Shown here: one piece after another, positions 18,293-27,463 of the stretch
Layout: each line of letters begins with the position of its first letter
Numbering within the stretch: position 1 is the stretch's first letter
The notes under the pieces: model-generated
What the model saw: only the letters and a program-made list of their open reading frames with translations
The model's database searches: none
What the model was told of the DNA's origin: nothing
Source: Pseudomonadota bacterium
GTDB lineage: Bacteria; Pseudomonadota; Gammaproteobacteria; UBA9339
Direction of reading: 5' to 3'
NCBI GenBank assembly: GCA_021781615.1
Contig: JAJXWM010000001.1
Location: 1-64,000, forward strand
DNA length: 64,000 bases
Position numbers and translations under genes: made by a program

Positions 18293-19444
18293 CTAAATCA
18301 AATATTTCAAATAAAGAGCTATCCATGCAACCACCCGCTGGTACCATGGCAGTTTTCGTCGACCTTCTAAGTGCACTTCCTTCGCATGCTCTAAGTCATG
18401 TAAAAACTGATTTTCCAAAACCTGCTTCGACTCGGGCAAACGCACATTAACGTCGGCCTCAAGATCGTGCAACAGACTTCGATGATTAAGATTACTTGAA
18501 CCAATAGTCATCCAGTCATCTAAAATTAAAGTTTTAGCATGAAGAATGCTCGAAGTATATTCAAAAACGCGAACTCCAGATTTTAACAACCGCTCATAAA
18601 ATGCTTGCGAAGCCCAAGGCATAAAGCTAACATCAGATTCTTTGGGTAACAAAATTCTCACATCAACACCTAAGCGCGCAACTTCGATCAAACGCCGTAG
18701 CAAAAAATTGTCAGGAACAAAATAAGCGTTAGTAATCCAAACTCTCTTTTGGCAGCTTTTAATTCTCTGTAATAAATTCTTATATAAAATACGGCGCCGA
18801 TGCCAAGTATTGTTTAAACGAACAATTGGATTGGTACGCATATGCCGGAAAAAATGACGCACTCTTTCTTGAATCGGGATGTGCGACCATGAAGAATCAA
18901 AAGCTTGTAAAATATCTTGCAAATCAACATGCCTTAAACGTACCCCCGTATCACGCCACGTCTTTTGTGAAATATTGAAGCTACCGACATAAGCAATTTT
19001 TTTATCGATAATACAAACCTTGCGATGATTGCGAGAGTTGATTTTTAACAAGAGATAAATTGCTTTTAATAAAGAAGATGCGTGTACTCGAGACCTGCTC
19101 CACTGCCATAGCCGCCAGGGAAAGGGATGGAAAACTCTCGTTTCTGCACCAAATCCCTCCAGACGTTTGATAGCCTCATTACCCCACTCGGGCGTTCCCG
19201 CGCCATCAACTAATATGCGCACCAAAACTCCACGCCGAGCGGCCTCAGTTAGAGCAACGATCACATTTTTACCAACGTCGTCGAAATCAAAAATATAGGT
19301 TTCTAGTTCGATCGATTTTTTTGCGGCTCTAATATCGGAAAGTAACGAAGCAAAATAATCTTTTCCAGCAAAAAAAATCTTCTCTTCACCAAGCTCTTGA
19401 TGCTCGTCTTCTTTTAAATAATCGTCCTTTTTTTGGTATTGCAT
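18293..19444 (-). CDS. Phospholipase D-type cardiolipin synthase (ClsB-like)
   Basis: 383 residues with two HKD motifs: NHRKVCIIDKKIAYVGSFN (about 139-157) and LHAKTLILDDWMTIGSSN (about 300-317). This two-motif arrangement without N-terminal membrane helices is typical of ClsB-like cardiolipin synthases, which join two lipid molecules through a phosphatidyl-enzyme intermediate at the inner membrane. The C-terminus has a hydrophobic stretch (VVAWIALYLKYLI). The gene ends 3 bp from the end of the convergent ankyrin gene, with no room for a terminator between them. A secreted PLD is possible, but there is no signal peptide. Confidence 0.82.
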   Translation of the reverse strand: MQYQKKDDYLKEDEHQELGEEKIFFAGKDYFASLLSDIRAAKKSIELETYIFDFDDVGKNVIVALTEAARRGVLVRILVDGAGTPEWGNEAIKRLEGFGAETRVFHPFPWRLWQWSRSRVHASSLLKAIYLLLKINSRNHRKVCIIDKKIAYVGSFNISQKTWRDTGVRLRHVDLQDILQAFDSSWSHIPIQERVRHFFRHMRTNPIVRLNNTWHRRRILYKNLLQRIKSCQKRVWITNAYFVPDNFLLRRLIEVARLGVDVRILLPKESDVSFMPWASQAFYERLLKSGVRVFEYTSSILHAKTLILDDWMTIGSSNLNHRSLLHDLEADVNVRLPESKQVLENQFLHDLEHAKEVHLEGRRKLPWYQRVVAWIALYLKYLI

Positions 19445-19653
19445 ATAGCTAATCTATAGAAACCCTAAAAAATATTTATAATAAAGTCAACAAGCTACGT
19501 TATTATAACCTATAAAAATATACAACAACACTAAAAACTTAGATAATACCTGCTAGATAAACACAAACGAATTAGAAATACTCTGGCCTGATGCCATTCT
19601 AATTGTTTTATAATTTTTTATCATATATTTTTTTAATAAAAGAGATTATTGCT

Positions 19654-20394
19654 ATGAACGCTAAAACTGCAAGACCACGGGGAATTTATCTATTACCAAA
19701 TTTATTTACCATTGCCGCTCTTTTTGCCGGCTTCTTTGCAATTATTTCAGCCTTCAAAGGTAGGTGCGACAGCGCCGCCATTGCAATTTTTATTGCCATG
19801 ATCATGGACTCTCTCGACGGCAGAGTAGCTAGATTAACCAACACCATGACGAGCTTTGGCGCTGAATTTGATAGTTTATCCGATATGGTTGCTTTTGCCA
19901 TAGCCCCGTCACTTTTAGCTTACTCGTGGAATTTATCTAGTCTAGGGAAATTTGGCTGGATCGCTGCCTTTATTTATACTGTTTCTGTTGCTCTCCGCTT
20001 GGCGCGCTTCAATACGCAAGCAGACACTACCGGAAAAAAATACTTCCAAGGCCTGCCTTGCCCAGCCGCAGCTGCTATAGTTACTAGCCTAATTTGGATT
20101 TGCTTTGACCATGCATTCACCAATCAAACCACCATTTGGCTTATTGCTTCAACCATGATTATCGTCGCCGTTCTGATGGTAAGCAATGTCCGTTATTACA
20201 GCTTCAAAGAAATTGAATTTAAAAAGAATGTACGTTTTGTAGTAATCTTGGCAACCGTACTAATTATCGCCTTAGTTTCAATCGCCCCAGAAAAAGTGCT
20301 ATTTACTATTTTTGCAATTTATACCATTTCAGGACCGATTGGGACTATCTGGGGCTTAAAACAAAAGAAACGCTTAAGAAAACACTACCGCTAA
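19654..20394 (+). CDS. pssA: CDP-diacylglycerol-serine O-phosphatidyltransferase
   Basis: Makes phosphatidylserine, the precursor of phosphatidylethanolamine, at the inner membrane. The start at 19654 gives MNAKTARPRGIYLLPNLFT, the normal family beginning; an upstream in-frame start at 19603 only adds an AT-rich leader. The product is 246 residues with several membrane helices and the CDP-alcohol transferase signature DGRVAR, G, D, D within SLDGRVARLTNTMTSFGAEF and DSLSD. nadC follows 3 bp after the stop. Confidence 0.93.
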   Translation: MNAKTARPRGIYLLPNLFTIAALFAGFFAIISAFKGRCDSAAIAIFIAMIMDSLDGRVARLTNTMTSFGAEFDSLSDMVAFAIAPSLLAYSWNLSSLGKFGWIAAFIYTVSVALRLARFNTQADTTGKKYFQGLPCPAAAAIVTSLIWICFDHAFTNQTTIWLIASTMIIVAVLMVSNVRYYSFKEIEFKKNVRFVVILATVLIIALVSIAPEKVLFTIFAIYTISGPIGTIWGLKQKKRLRKHYR

Positions 20395-20397
20395 AAT

Positions 20398-21234
20398 ATG
20401 AATAAAAAAGATTTCGACAACATAATAAATCTTGCACTAAAAGAAGATGTTGGCAAAAAAGATCTCACCGCAAGCTTAATTCCCTCAGCCACCATTGCCG
20501 AAGCCGAAATTGTCGCGCGCCAAAAAGCGGTAATCTGTGGTTCGGCTTTTGTTGATGCTGTCTTTGCTAAAGTTGATCCAAAAATAAAAATAGCCTGGAA
20601 AATTAAAGATGGCGATGAAGTTTATGCCAAAACAGTTTTATGTAAACTGACCGGGCCCGCTCGCTCTTTGTTAACTGGAGAGCGTACAGCATTAAATTTT
20701 TTACAAACCTTATCTAGTACAGCCACGCTAACTAAAAAATTGGTGACCAAATTAAAAAGCACAAAAACCAAGCTGTTAGATACCAGAAAAACCCTCCCTG
20801 GTTTAAGATTAGCGCAAAAATATGCAGTAAAATGTGGCGGGGGAAATAATCATCGTTTTGGGCTTTATGATGCTCTTTTAATTAAAGAAAATCATATCGC
20901 TGCCTGTGGCTCGATAACTAATGCTGTTACAAACGCCAAAAAACTCTACCCCCATAAATCCATAGAAATCGAAGTAAGAAATTTACATGAATTACGCGAA
21001 GCTTTAACCACCCCCGTTAATATCATCATGCTTGACAATTTTCCTTTAAAAAATATTTGCAAAGCCGTAAAAATAAATGACGGCAAAATAAAATTAGAAA
21101 TATCTGGCGGGGTAAACGCAAAAAACATTCGGCCTCTTGCCAAAACTGGAGTTGACTATATTTCTGTAGGAGCTATTACCAAAACGGTAATACCTGTTGA
21201 ACTATCGATGCTATTTTACGCCCCGCGCCTTTGA
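20398..21234 (+). CDS. nadC: Nicotinate-nucleotide pyrophosphorylase (carboxylating)
   Basis: Converts quinolinate and PRPP to nicotinate mononucleotide in de novo NAD synthesis. 278 residues, normal length, with ALKEDVGKKDLTASLI, GERTALNFLQTLS, DTRKTLPGLR, KCGGGNNHRFGL, LIKENHI and the closing EISGGVNAKNI and DYISVGAIT. Its ATG lies 3 bp from the pssA stop, so the two are probably co-transcribed. A partial copy of the last 183 bp is found 5.2 kb downstream at 26261. Confidence 0.95.
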   Translation: MNKKDFDNIINLALKEDVGKKDLTASLIPSATIAEAEIVARQKAVICGSAFVDAVFAKVDPKIKIAWKIKDGDEVYAKTVLCKLTGPARSLLTGERTALNFLQTLSSTATLTKKLVTKLKSTKTKLLDTRKTLPGLRLAQKYAVKCGGGNNHRFGLYDALLIKENHIAACGSITNAVTNAKKLYPHKSIEIEVRNLHELREALTTPVNIIMLDNFPLKNICKAVKINDGKIKLEISGGVNAKNIRPLAKTGVDYISVGAITKTVIPVELSMLFYAPRL

Positions 21235-21483
21235 GGGCTTAACTGCGAGCGCTTAATATAAAGAATCTAAAACGCTCTCGTACGGTTCCAACTTTTTAGG
21301 ATAAGAGAACTTATGCGAAAGTAGGATTCCCTAAACACGCTCGCAACTTGAAGCAACCAAGATATGTTTTTTGGGACAGGCGTCCTGCCTTCCATCTACT
21401 TACCCTCCCTGGTCGATAGGCCCCGCAAAACATATCTTGGTTGCTTCAAGGCTCGCTGCTTTTGTACCTAACATTATGTTAAT

Positions 21484-21593
21484 GGGGCTGTTGAAACCCG
21501 CCTATTTCGTCATTCCCGCGAAAGCGGGAATCTAATAAAAACAATAAGCTACATTTGTTGTTTTTATAAAAATTTTCAGATTTCAACAGGCCC
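21484..21593 (+). mobile_element. MITE family 1, copy A (110 bp)
   Basis: Ends GGGGCTGTTGAAA and TTTCAACAGGCCC are imperfect terminal inverted repeats. The element is flanked by a 5-bp direct repeat TTAAT (21479-21483 and 21594-21598), which looks like a target-site duplication. The middle holds the palindrome CATTCCCGCGAAAGCGGGAAT. It has no coding capacity. A nearly identical element in the opposite orientation lies at 26046-26155. Confidence 0.85.
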
Positions 21594-21629
21594 TTAATAT
21601 AAAATAAATCAATAAATAAAGGATATAGC

Positions 21630-21755
21630 ATGGCATTAACTTATAAAACGTTAGCTGGCAAGCCGCAAATATTTCTAAGATTGACTGGAGTTAGCATTAA
21701 TAACTTCCAGGAAATAATAAAAAATATTACTGACGAATGGGAACACAAGATTACA
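21630..21755 (+). pseudogene. IS transposase N-terminal remnant
   Basis: With a ribosome site (AAAGGATATAGC) and ATG, the first 42 codons (LTYKTLAGKPQIFLRLTGVS, then NNFQEIIKNITDEWE) resemble the N-terminal helix-turn-helix of IS5-type DDE transposases, which often read LxxKPxxFxxLTGxS. At 21756 the sequence changes abruptly into an antisense copy of the ttcA 3' end, and the frame stops at 21860. Only a stump of the IS remains. Confidence 0.5.
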
Positions 21756-21858
21756 TTAAAATTACATAATTTTGGATCCATAAGCTGGCTTGGGTGTACG
21801 TTACTTAAGGAATGTAAAATATTGGCGGTAATTTTGGGGTTGCCTTTCCCAAGCGCTT
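21756..21858 (-). pseudogene. Duplicated 3' end of ttcA
   Basis: About 100 bp almost identical to the 3' part of ttcA (26470-26570). On the minus strand it encodes the same PKIPANILHSLSNVHPSQLM segment apart from a two-base change. With the nadC fragment at 26261 it marks a duplication that brackets the 1184-residue gene. Confidence 0.85.
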
Positions 21859-21912
21859 AAAATAATAGAACCGGCTTTTTACCACTTTGCAGGAGTTAAG
21901 ATTAATCCTTCC

Positions 21913-24900
21913 TCATGAGATCTTACTGCTTGTTGTGGCTGCAAAAGTATCTCTCAATCCTAAATCTAGCCCTGCCACTTGATCACCTATAACAATATAT
22001 TTGACACTGGCAACAATTTTTTGCTTTTCCGGCGCCTCGTTAGAAATATCTTTATTCAAAGCAACAGCAACTTGTCTCTTAAATTCTTCAATACCAGAAA
22101 TATCCTTTTCATCTTTTGGGATCATAAAAGCATTAACCGCACTTAGAATCCTACTAACCACTGGATCATTGGTGTAACTATCAGAAAATAATCCGTCAAG
22201 TTTAAATATTTCACCAATCATTTCTGCCTTCTTTTTAGCCTCTGTTTCTGGGGTATTAGCCATACTAAAACCTTGCGTTAACATAGCTAAAAATGCCTCG
22301 TGATCACTACGAGCAAAAGCACGTAATTTTTCCCAGCTACCTTTATCAGAACCAATTGCTTTTAATATTGCAAACGGCTCTATTTCTTTAAACCCTCTTT
22401 CTCGTAACTTAGCATCTACACTTTTGTTGTTATACATTGCTTGATAAAGTTTTAAAAAACCATCAAGATCCGGCTCTTTAAGCGTCCCTTTATTTTTTCT
22501 TATAAGCTCAATAATACTATTACGATCACAAATAAATTTAGCCAGATCTTTTAATGATTTATCCGCTTGTTCGCCAACAAAATCACTAATTTTTATATCG
22601 TGATTATTTTCTAATTCTTTCTGTACTTGATTTATGCTGTCTAATGGACCAATTTTCTGAGTTAAAACAGGATACCTGCTCTTTAAGTCCTCGCCAATCG
22701 CCGCTGATAAAATATCATCTATCTTTCTAGCATGCTCAGCGTCAGTACCATGAAGTTGATCTCGCAAACCTTTTATCTGAGAAATACATTCTTTAAAAGT
22801 CCATCCTTTTCCACCCTGCCCAGACTTAACAAATATTCCTTCAATATATTTTGCATCTATTTTGGGCTCTACTGCTAACAACTTAGAAAGTAAAGTGGCC
22901 GTGCCCCGAGCGTCTTTTTTAAAACAAACCGTAAGTAATTCCGTTCTTTGTGCCTCTTCCATAGAGTCACGCAATAATTGAATATTATTAGCATAAATAT
23001 CTTGCCTCACCAATTCTAACAATTTTTCACCAGCGCCACTAATCTTCATAAAAGCGCTAAGGCAACTCTTACGCTCGTCAACTGATTGAATACTGGTATA
23101 CACCTCTAAGAATGCTTGTAACTGTCCCGTTGGCTTATCATAATCAAATGTAGTGTCATATAATTTATTACGATTAATAATGTCGGTCATAAAACTTTTA
23201 ACTTTACCACTAATACCCACAGGGAAATTAAAACTCCTTAAATCATAGTTTTTATCTAAATCTCTTTGTAAGTTAGCTAAATCTGCCACCCCAAAAGGCG
23301 CTTTTAAACAAGCGTATGCTTTTTCGAGATCTTCCTGTAAACCCATTTGCAATAACCTATTCAACTCTTCTGTTTCCTCAACTTCTCCCGCTACTTTTGA
23401 TTCTTTTCTTTGCTTATCTAATCTATTTTTTAAAGCAATCTTATCCTCACTTCCCCCAGCAAAAACCGTTTTTAATAGCTCTCTACGCGATGCAATATCC
23501 AGCTCGTGGAGCTCAAGAATGCCTTCAAAAACAGCACTCTGAACTTGCTTTTTTTGTGCAGGACCGATTTTTTTGATCAAATCAGCCATAAAACTGGCGC
23601 ATCTCTTTCTATCAAGCTCGAATGCTTGGCCGTAAACCCCTATATCTGGTTGCCGCGAAAATGTTAAAAACAATTCATTTTGCCTTAACATTCCTTCTAC
23701 ATCCTTTTGCAAAACATCAGCAACAGTTCCGAGCGGAAACTCTACCAAATAAAAATTAGCTCTTACTTTCTCCAAGGCCTGCTCTTTAAGCCCATTATCA
23801 TCACCAAATAATCTTCTTACCTTCTCACTTTCTTCTGCGGTAAAAACTTGACCTCGTAAATAGCCATTTATTAATAATTGCTTTTCGATATTGTCATTAG
23901 CATCTCGCACTTCTTTCTCTGGTGGCAAAGGACCGGTATATTTAAATTTTAATTCGGTTATAGAAAAATTATTAGATAAAGCCAGCGAAATCAGTTGGAT
24001 TTCATCCCTACCAGTAGAGATATCCTCTAAGTCAATCTTTTGATGATATGGGACACTATTATTGTATAAATGGTCACAAACAACCAAAAATCCTATATGC
24101 CCTGTTTTTTCTAATTTTAGCCACGCACCTTTTGCATCTTGCCTAATATTATCAAGAGCCTTTAGCACAGCCACCTTTTCCACTTGTTTATTAACATCCT
24201 TACTAAGATGTTCCTCAAGATACTCTACTTCCGCTAATTCTTCGTTAGCCTTTTCTAAGGCTTTTTTTGCTTCTTTTTTCTTTTTAGTTCCAAAGACGAA
24301 CTCACCAATTTTCTTCCCAAAACCAATTGTACTAGTAACAACCCCGGCAGAAACGACTGCAGATACGCCCGTTGCTACATTATCTTCTATAATTGCATTT
24401 ACAGCACTATTTGCGGCAGATGCTGCCACCGCCGCATGTTCAAACCCCATTACCTTACTAAAAAAACCCATCATCGATCTGAATGCAGAGACAGTGACAC
24501 TACCAATACTGGCTAAAAAAGCACTTGAAGCAACGCCTGCAACAATTGCTGATCCAAAAACCAATGCTACTGCGGCTACTGCAATGACCGCAACAAAACC
24601 AACTGCAACTGCAATTTTGATATTTCGTGATCGACGCTCTACCGCTTTTATTATCTTTTCTTGCTTCTCTTTCTCTGCCAATAATTCTAAATGTTTTTTC
24701 CCAACATTGAGCAATACATTTCTATTTCTTTGTTCCAGGGTTTCAAAATATGTATCTAAGACACTAGAGTCCCCTTCTTTTATCTTCTGTATAGCTACAC
24801 TAAATAAACCTTGAGTAAATTTATCACTCTCCAGAAAATGCCAGTCTTGCTCCTTCGTAAAATTAATAGTCCCAGCACCATTTTCAACAGCGCTAACCAA

Positions 24901-25467
24901 TTGATCCGGAGATTTAGTCTGAAATAAGGTGGTTCTTGGTAAAAAAGTTTTTAATGTTTGTAAAACTTGATCGTATTCCTCTTTATTTTGGGTCGGCGAC
25001 AGTGGCTCTAATTCACCAACACGAGTAATGGTAATGGTAAAATCTTGCCAATCAGAAAAATACAATTCTGCCAAGGTAAGATTTTCTGCTTTCCTATTAG
25101 TTTCGATTTTAATATTGTAATATTGGGGTGTCGTACCAGCTACATCAGATGCTTCAGTAGCCACGGGTTTACTTTCTTCCGCTACTCTTCGTTTTTTTGC
25201 AGACTCTACTTCTAACTCAAGGCCCGCCAATTGTTTTTTTGTTACAAAATCTACAACCGATACTTTGCTACACTCAAAAACAAGATGCTTATCCTCTCCA
25301 ACTTCTGTCTTTTTAACTTCTGCTTCTTCCAGGGCGCTTTTATCACTAGCATCAGTACTAGATCTAAAAAAATCTCCCACCCTCCCTAGCAACTTTCTAT
25401 AATCCCCCCAGGCGACATAATTACTAAAACCTATAGCCCCTAGAGTAGTTAATGTTTCAAAAATCAT
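21913..25467 (-). CDS. Unknown 1184-residue protein with a central hydrophobic region (islet cargo)
   Basis: I recognise no family. The start is secure: a GGGAGG ribosome site lies six bases before the ATG. An N-terminal acidic/Lys-rich part (residues 40-110) includes AKKRRV. A charged helix (about 255-285) leads into a Gly/Ala-rich hydrophobic region (about 287-345; VAVIAVAAVALVFGSAIVAG) and further Gly/Ala/Val segments to about 390. A Lys-rich coiled coil (KKKKEAKKALEKANEELAEV) follows. The last 700 residues are helical and charged, with two related blocks near LANLQRDLDKNYDLRSF and INQVQKELENNHDIKISDF. No classical signal peptide is seen. Size, membrane hairpin and mobile context suggest an effector or toxin; that is inference. 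Confidence 0.75.
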   Translation of the reverse strand: MIFETLTTLGAIGFSNYVAWGDYRKLLGRVGDFFRSSTDASDKSALEEAEVKKTEVGEDKHLVFECSKVSVVDFVTKKQLAGLELEVESAKKRRVAEESKPVATEASDVAGTTPQYYNIKIETNRKAENLTLAELYFSDWQDFTITITRVGELEPLSPTQNKEEYDQVLQTLKTFLPRTTLFQTKSPDQLVSAVENGAGTINFTKEQDWHFLESDKFTQGLFSVAIQKIKEGDSSVLDTYFETLEQRNRNVLLNVGKKHLELLAEKEKQEKIIKAVERRSRNIKIAVAVGFVAVIAVAAVALVFGSAIVAGVASSAFLASIGSVTVSAFRSMMGFFSKVMGFEHAAVAASAANSAVNAIIEDNVATGVSAVVSAGVVTSTIGFGKKIGEFVFGTKKKKEAKKALEKANEELAEVEYLEEHLSKDVNKQVEKVAVLKALDNIRQDAKGAWLKLEKTGHIGFLVVCDHLYNNSVPYHQKIDLEDISTGRDEIQLISLALSNNFSITELKFKYTGPLPPEKEVRDANDNIEKQLLINGYLRGQVFTAEESEKVRRLFGDDNGLKEQALEKVRANFYLVEFPLGTVADVLQKDVEGMLRQNELFLTFSRQPDIGVYGQAFELDRKRCASFMADLIKKIGPAQKKQVQSAVFEGILELHELDIASRRELLKTVFAGGSEDKIALKNRLDKQRKESKVAGEVEETEELNRLLQMGLQEDLEKAYACLKAPFGVADLANLQRDLDKNYDLRSFNFPVGISGKVKSFMTDIINRNKLYDTTFDYDKPTGQLQAFLEVYTSIQSVDERKSCLSAFMKISGAGEKLLELVRQDIYANNIQLLRDSMEEAQRTELLTVCFKKDARGTATLLSKLLAVEPKIDAKYIEGIFVKSGQGGKGWTFKECISQIKGLRDQLHGTDAEHARKIDDILSAAIGEDLKSRYPVLTQKIGPLDSINQVQKELENNHDIKISDFVGEQADKSLKDLAKFICDRNSIIELIRKNKGTLKEPDLDGFLKLYQAMYNNKSVDAKLRERGFKEIEPFAILKAIGSDKGSWEKLRAFARSDHEAFLAMLTQGFSMANTPETEAKKKAEMIGEIFKLDGLFSDSYTNDPVVSRILSAVNAFMIPKDEKDISGIEEFKRQVAVALNKDISNEAPEKQKIVASVKYIVIGDQVAGLDLGLRDTFAATTSSKIS

Positions 25468-25884
25468 ACAAATCCTCCCTGTTCCTTGTTCCCTGTTTAC
25501 AATTCACACTAGCCGCTAATTAACAAATCTACTTCTAATCAAGTGACAGCCGCAAAGCCGCAACGCAATAAACGCTTGCTATTTTACCATAAGAAATTTC
25601 TAAATACCACTTTCGAAATTTTTTTAATCTATCAGTTTACTTTAGCTAGAGAATTATGAAAAAACGTTTGAAGCAAATGCTAGCAAAGATCTTGAAAAAG
25701 CACAACATTTTAAACGCTGCGCTTAAAAATCTTCGCCAGCAATCGGAGAGAAAAGCGCTTTTATCCACGTTAAAAAGTTTAGTGACAAATTTCCATTATT
25801 TTGCTGCAAATTAAATACCTTTAAATTTTTTAATTTTTACCCTGAACTTGGTCGCGGTAGAATAGGCGCTGAAGAAATCTCGTC

Positions 25885-25953
25885 ATTGCCCGGCTACGTC
25901 ATCGCCCGACTTAATCGGGTGACCGGACAATCTTAAAAAACTATGAATATGCA
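25885..25953 (+). repeat. Palindromic repeat, copy A
   Basis: 69 bp with GCCCGGCTACGTCATCGCCC and a trailing AAAAAACTATGAATATGCA. It is repeated in the same orientation at 26192-26260 with about two differences. Related to the GC-rich palindrome at 12666. Confidence 0.8.
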
Positions 25954-26045
25954 GGCATCCCTAGTTGATTCATTGTGTTGATAGCTAAACTTCTACGGTG
26001 ATAATCGTGCTTTTTCTTCCAATATTTCAAACTATTATAAATAAC

Positions 26046-26155
26046 GAGCTTGTTGAAGTCTGAAAATTTTTATAAAAATAACAAAGGTAGCTTATTATTT
26101 TTATTAGATTCCCGCTTTCGCGGGAATGACGAAATAGGTGGGTTTCAACAGCCCC
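26046..26155 (-). mobile_element. MITE family 1, copy B (110 bp, inverted)
   Basis: Same length as copy A at 21484 and nearly the same sequence, in opposite orientation. It is flanked by its own 5-bp direct repeat ATAAC (26041-26045 and 26156-26160). The differing target duplications show two separate insertions of one family. No open frame. Confidence 0.85.
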
Positions 26156-26191
26156 ATAACTTGTGAACTAGCTTGGTTCCGTAAAATCCAT

Positions 26192-26260
26192 ATTGCCCGG
26201 CTACGTCATCGCCCGACTTGATCGGGCGACCGGACAATCTTAAAAAACTATGAATATGCA
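26192..26260 (+). repeat. Palindromic repeat, copy B
   Basis: Direct repeat of 25885-25953. It abuts the nadC fragment exactly at 26261, so its right edge coincides with a rearrangement breakpoint. Confidence 0.8.
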
Positions 26261-26443
26261 AAAAAATATTTGCAAAGCCGTAAAAATAAATAACGGCAAA
26301 ATAAAATTAGAAATATCTGGCGGAGTAAATTCAAAAAACATCCATTCTCTTGCCAAAACCGAGGTTGATTATATTTCCGTAGGAGCTATTACCAAAACGG
26401 TAATGTCTGTTGAACTATCGATGCTATTTTACGCCCCGCACCT
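26261..26443 (+). pseudogene. Duplicated 3' end of nadC
   Basis: 183 bp matching nadC 21048-21230 with about 16 differences counted by eye. It encodes NICKAVKINNGKIKLEISGG to the family C-terminus. It lacks the catalytic part and cannot be functional. It lies tail-to-tail with ttcA, which suggests that the original nadC/ttcA junction is kept here while intact nadC now sits 5 kb to the left. Confidence 0.9.
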
Positions 26444-26444
26444 T

Positions 26445-27218
26445 TTAGGATAATGATTCCTCAAGGTTTTTAAAATTACATAATTTTGGATCCATAAGCT
26501 GGCTTGGGTGTACGTTACTTAAGGAATGTAAAATATTGGCGGGGATTTTGGGGTTGCCTTTTCCCAGCGTTTGAATTAGTTCTTGCACTTGTTTCCTCGT
26601 CTTATTTTCTTTAGCACCACAGATACCTTTTGCGGTTAAAGGAAACTTCTGTTCCAAAGCATATCGAGAAATGTCAGCTTCTTGGCAATAGGCTAATGGC
26701 CTGATGACAATTAATTTTTTATCATTAGTAATTAATTTTGGCGGCATGGAACCAATCAGTCCATTATAAAAGATTGACATCAATAAACTTGCGATTAAAT
26801 CATCACGATGGTGGCCCAAGGCAATTTTATTGTAACCATGTTTTTTAGCAAAAGTGTAAATATGCCCACGACGCAGCCTGGAACATAAAACACAATAAGA
26901 ATGTTTGGTATTTTCTTTCGCTTTCACAATCTCAAATATATTAGTTTTTAATATAGTAAAAGCAAAATTGTTTTCTTTAAGCCAGCTTTCTATTTCTGCT
27001 TGGTTCCACCCGACAATCCCCTGATCGATCGCTAACACATGGACTTCAAATTTACCTTTAGCGCGCAACTGTAAAAGACGTAAAATTGTTGCAAGGGCGA
27101 ATGAATCTTTGCCGCCAGATAAACATACCAATACCCGGTCATTTTTTTGGATCATGTTATAAATGGATATAGCTTTACCGGTATAGTGCAATAATTTTTT
27201 TTCGCTTTTAGTGCTCAT
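26445..27218 (-). CDS. ttcA: tRNA 2-thiocytidine biosynthesis protein TtcA
   Basis: Thiolates cytidine 32 in certain tRNAs using an ATP pyrophosphatase fold and a [4Fe-4S] cluster. The 257-residue product has the PP-loop VCLSGGKDSFALA, the CVLCSRLRRG cluster motif, LGHHRDD and IRPLAYCQEADI; the third cluster Cys is in GICGAKEN. The ATG at 27218 (MSTKSEKK) is preferred. A longer start at 27260 reads into a MITE whose edge lies 18 bp upstream of this ATG, so the native promoter region has been displaced. Confidence 0.9.
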   Translation of the reverse strand: MSTKSEKKLLHYTGKAISIYNMIQKNDRVLVCLSGGKDSFALATILRLLQLRAKGKFEVHVLAIDQGIVGWNQAEIESWLKENNFAFTILKTNIFEIVKAKENTKHSYCVLCSRLRRGHIYTFAKKHGYNKIALGHHRDDLIASLLMSIFYNGLIGSMPPKLITNDKKLIVIRPLAYCQEADISRYALEQKFPLTAKGICGAKENKTRKQVQELIQTLGKGNPKIPANILHSLSNVHPSQLMDPKLCNFKNLEESLS

Positions 27219-27236
27219 GTGCTTTTTTGTTTTATT

Positions 27237-27463
27237 GTAACTATTCAGCACAGGCAGCAAAAACCGCTACTTGTACTGATTTTTATTAAAAATCGTAAAT
27301 AATACAACAAATTACTAATCAGCTAAGTTGCCACCTGCTTTAATCAACTGGAGCTAATTTAGAATTTAGAAAACACTTGCATACACCACGTTTAGCCTTA
27401 ATTTTCAGCATAATTTGCGCAGAGCGCTTTTTGCTCTGCGCAAATTATACTGAATAGTTACGC
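27237..27463. mobile_element. MITE family 2, copy A (227 bp)
   Basis: Left end GTAACTATTCAG and right end CTGAATAGTTAC form terminal inverted repeats, with two more bases before the target duplication. TTTATT flanks both sides (27231-27236 and 27464-27469), a 6-bp target duplication. The right part holds a long hairpin (AATTTGCGCAGAGC paired with GCTCTGCGCAAATT). A homologous copy lies at 34844-35063. The element separates ttcA from its upstream DNA. Confidence 0.88.

Noticed and set aside
21630-21860. 76-residue protein with a good ribosome site
   Set aside because: It is a chimera: an IS transposase stump joined to an antisense piece of ttcA, so not a natural gene.
24062-24814. 250-codon plus-strand frame within the 1184-residue gene
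   Set aside because: Antisense to the hydrophobic and Ala-rich core; composition (Ser, Thr, Ala, Phe) is what that mirror would give.
26250-26453. 67-residue ORF before ttcA
   Set aside because: It is a duplicated fragment of the nadC 3' end without catalytic residues.
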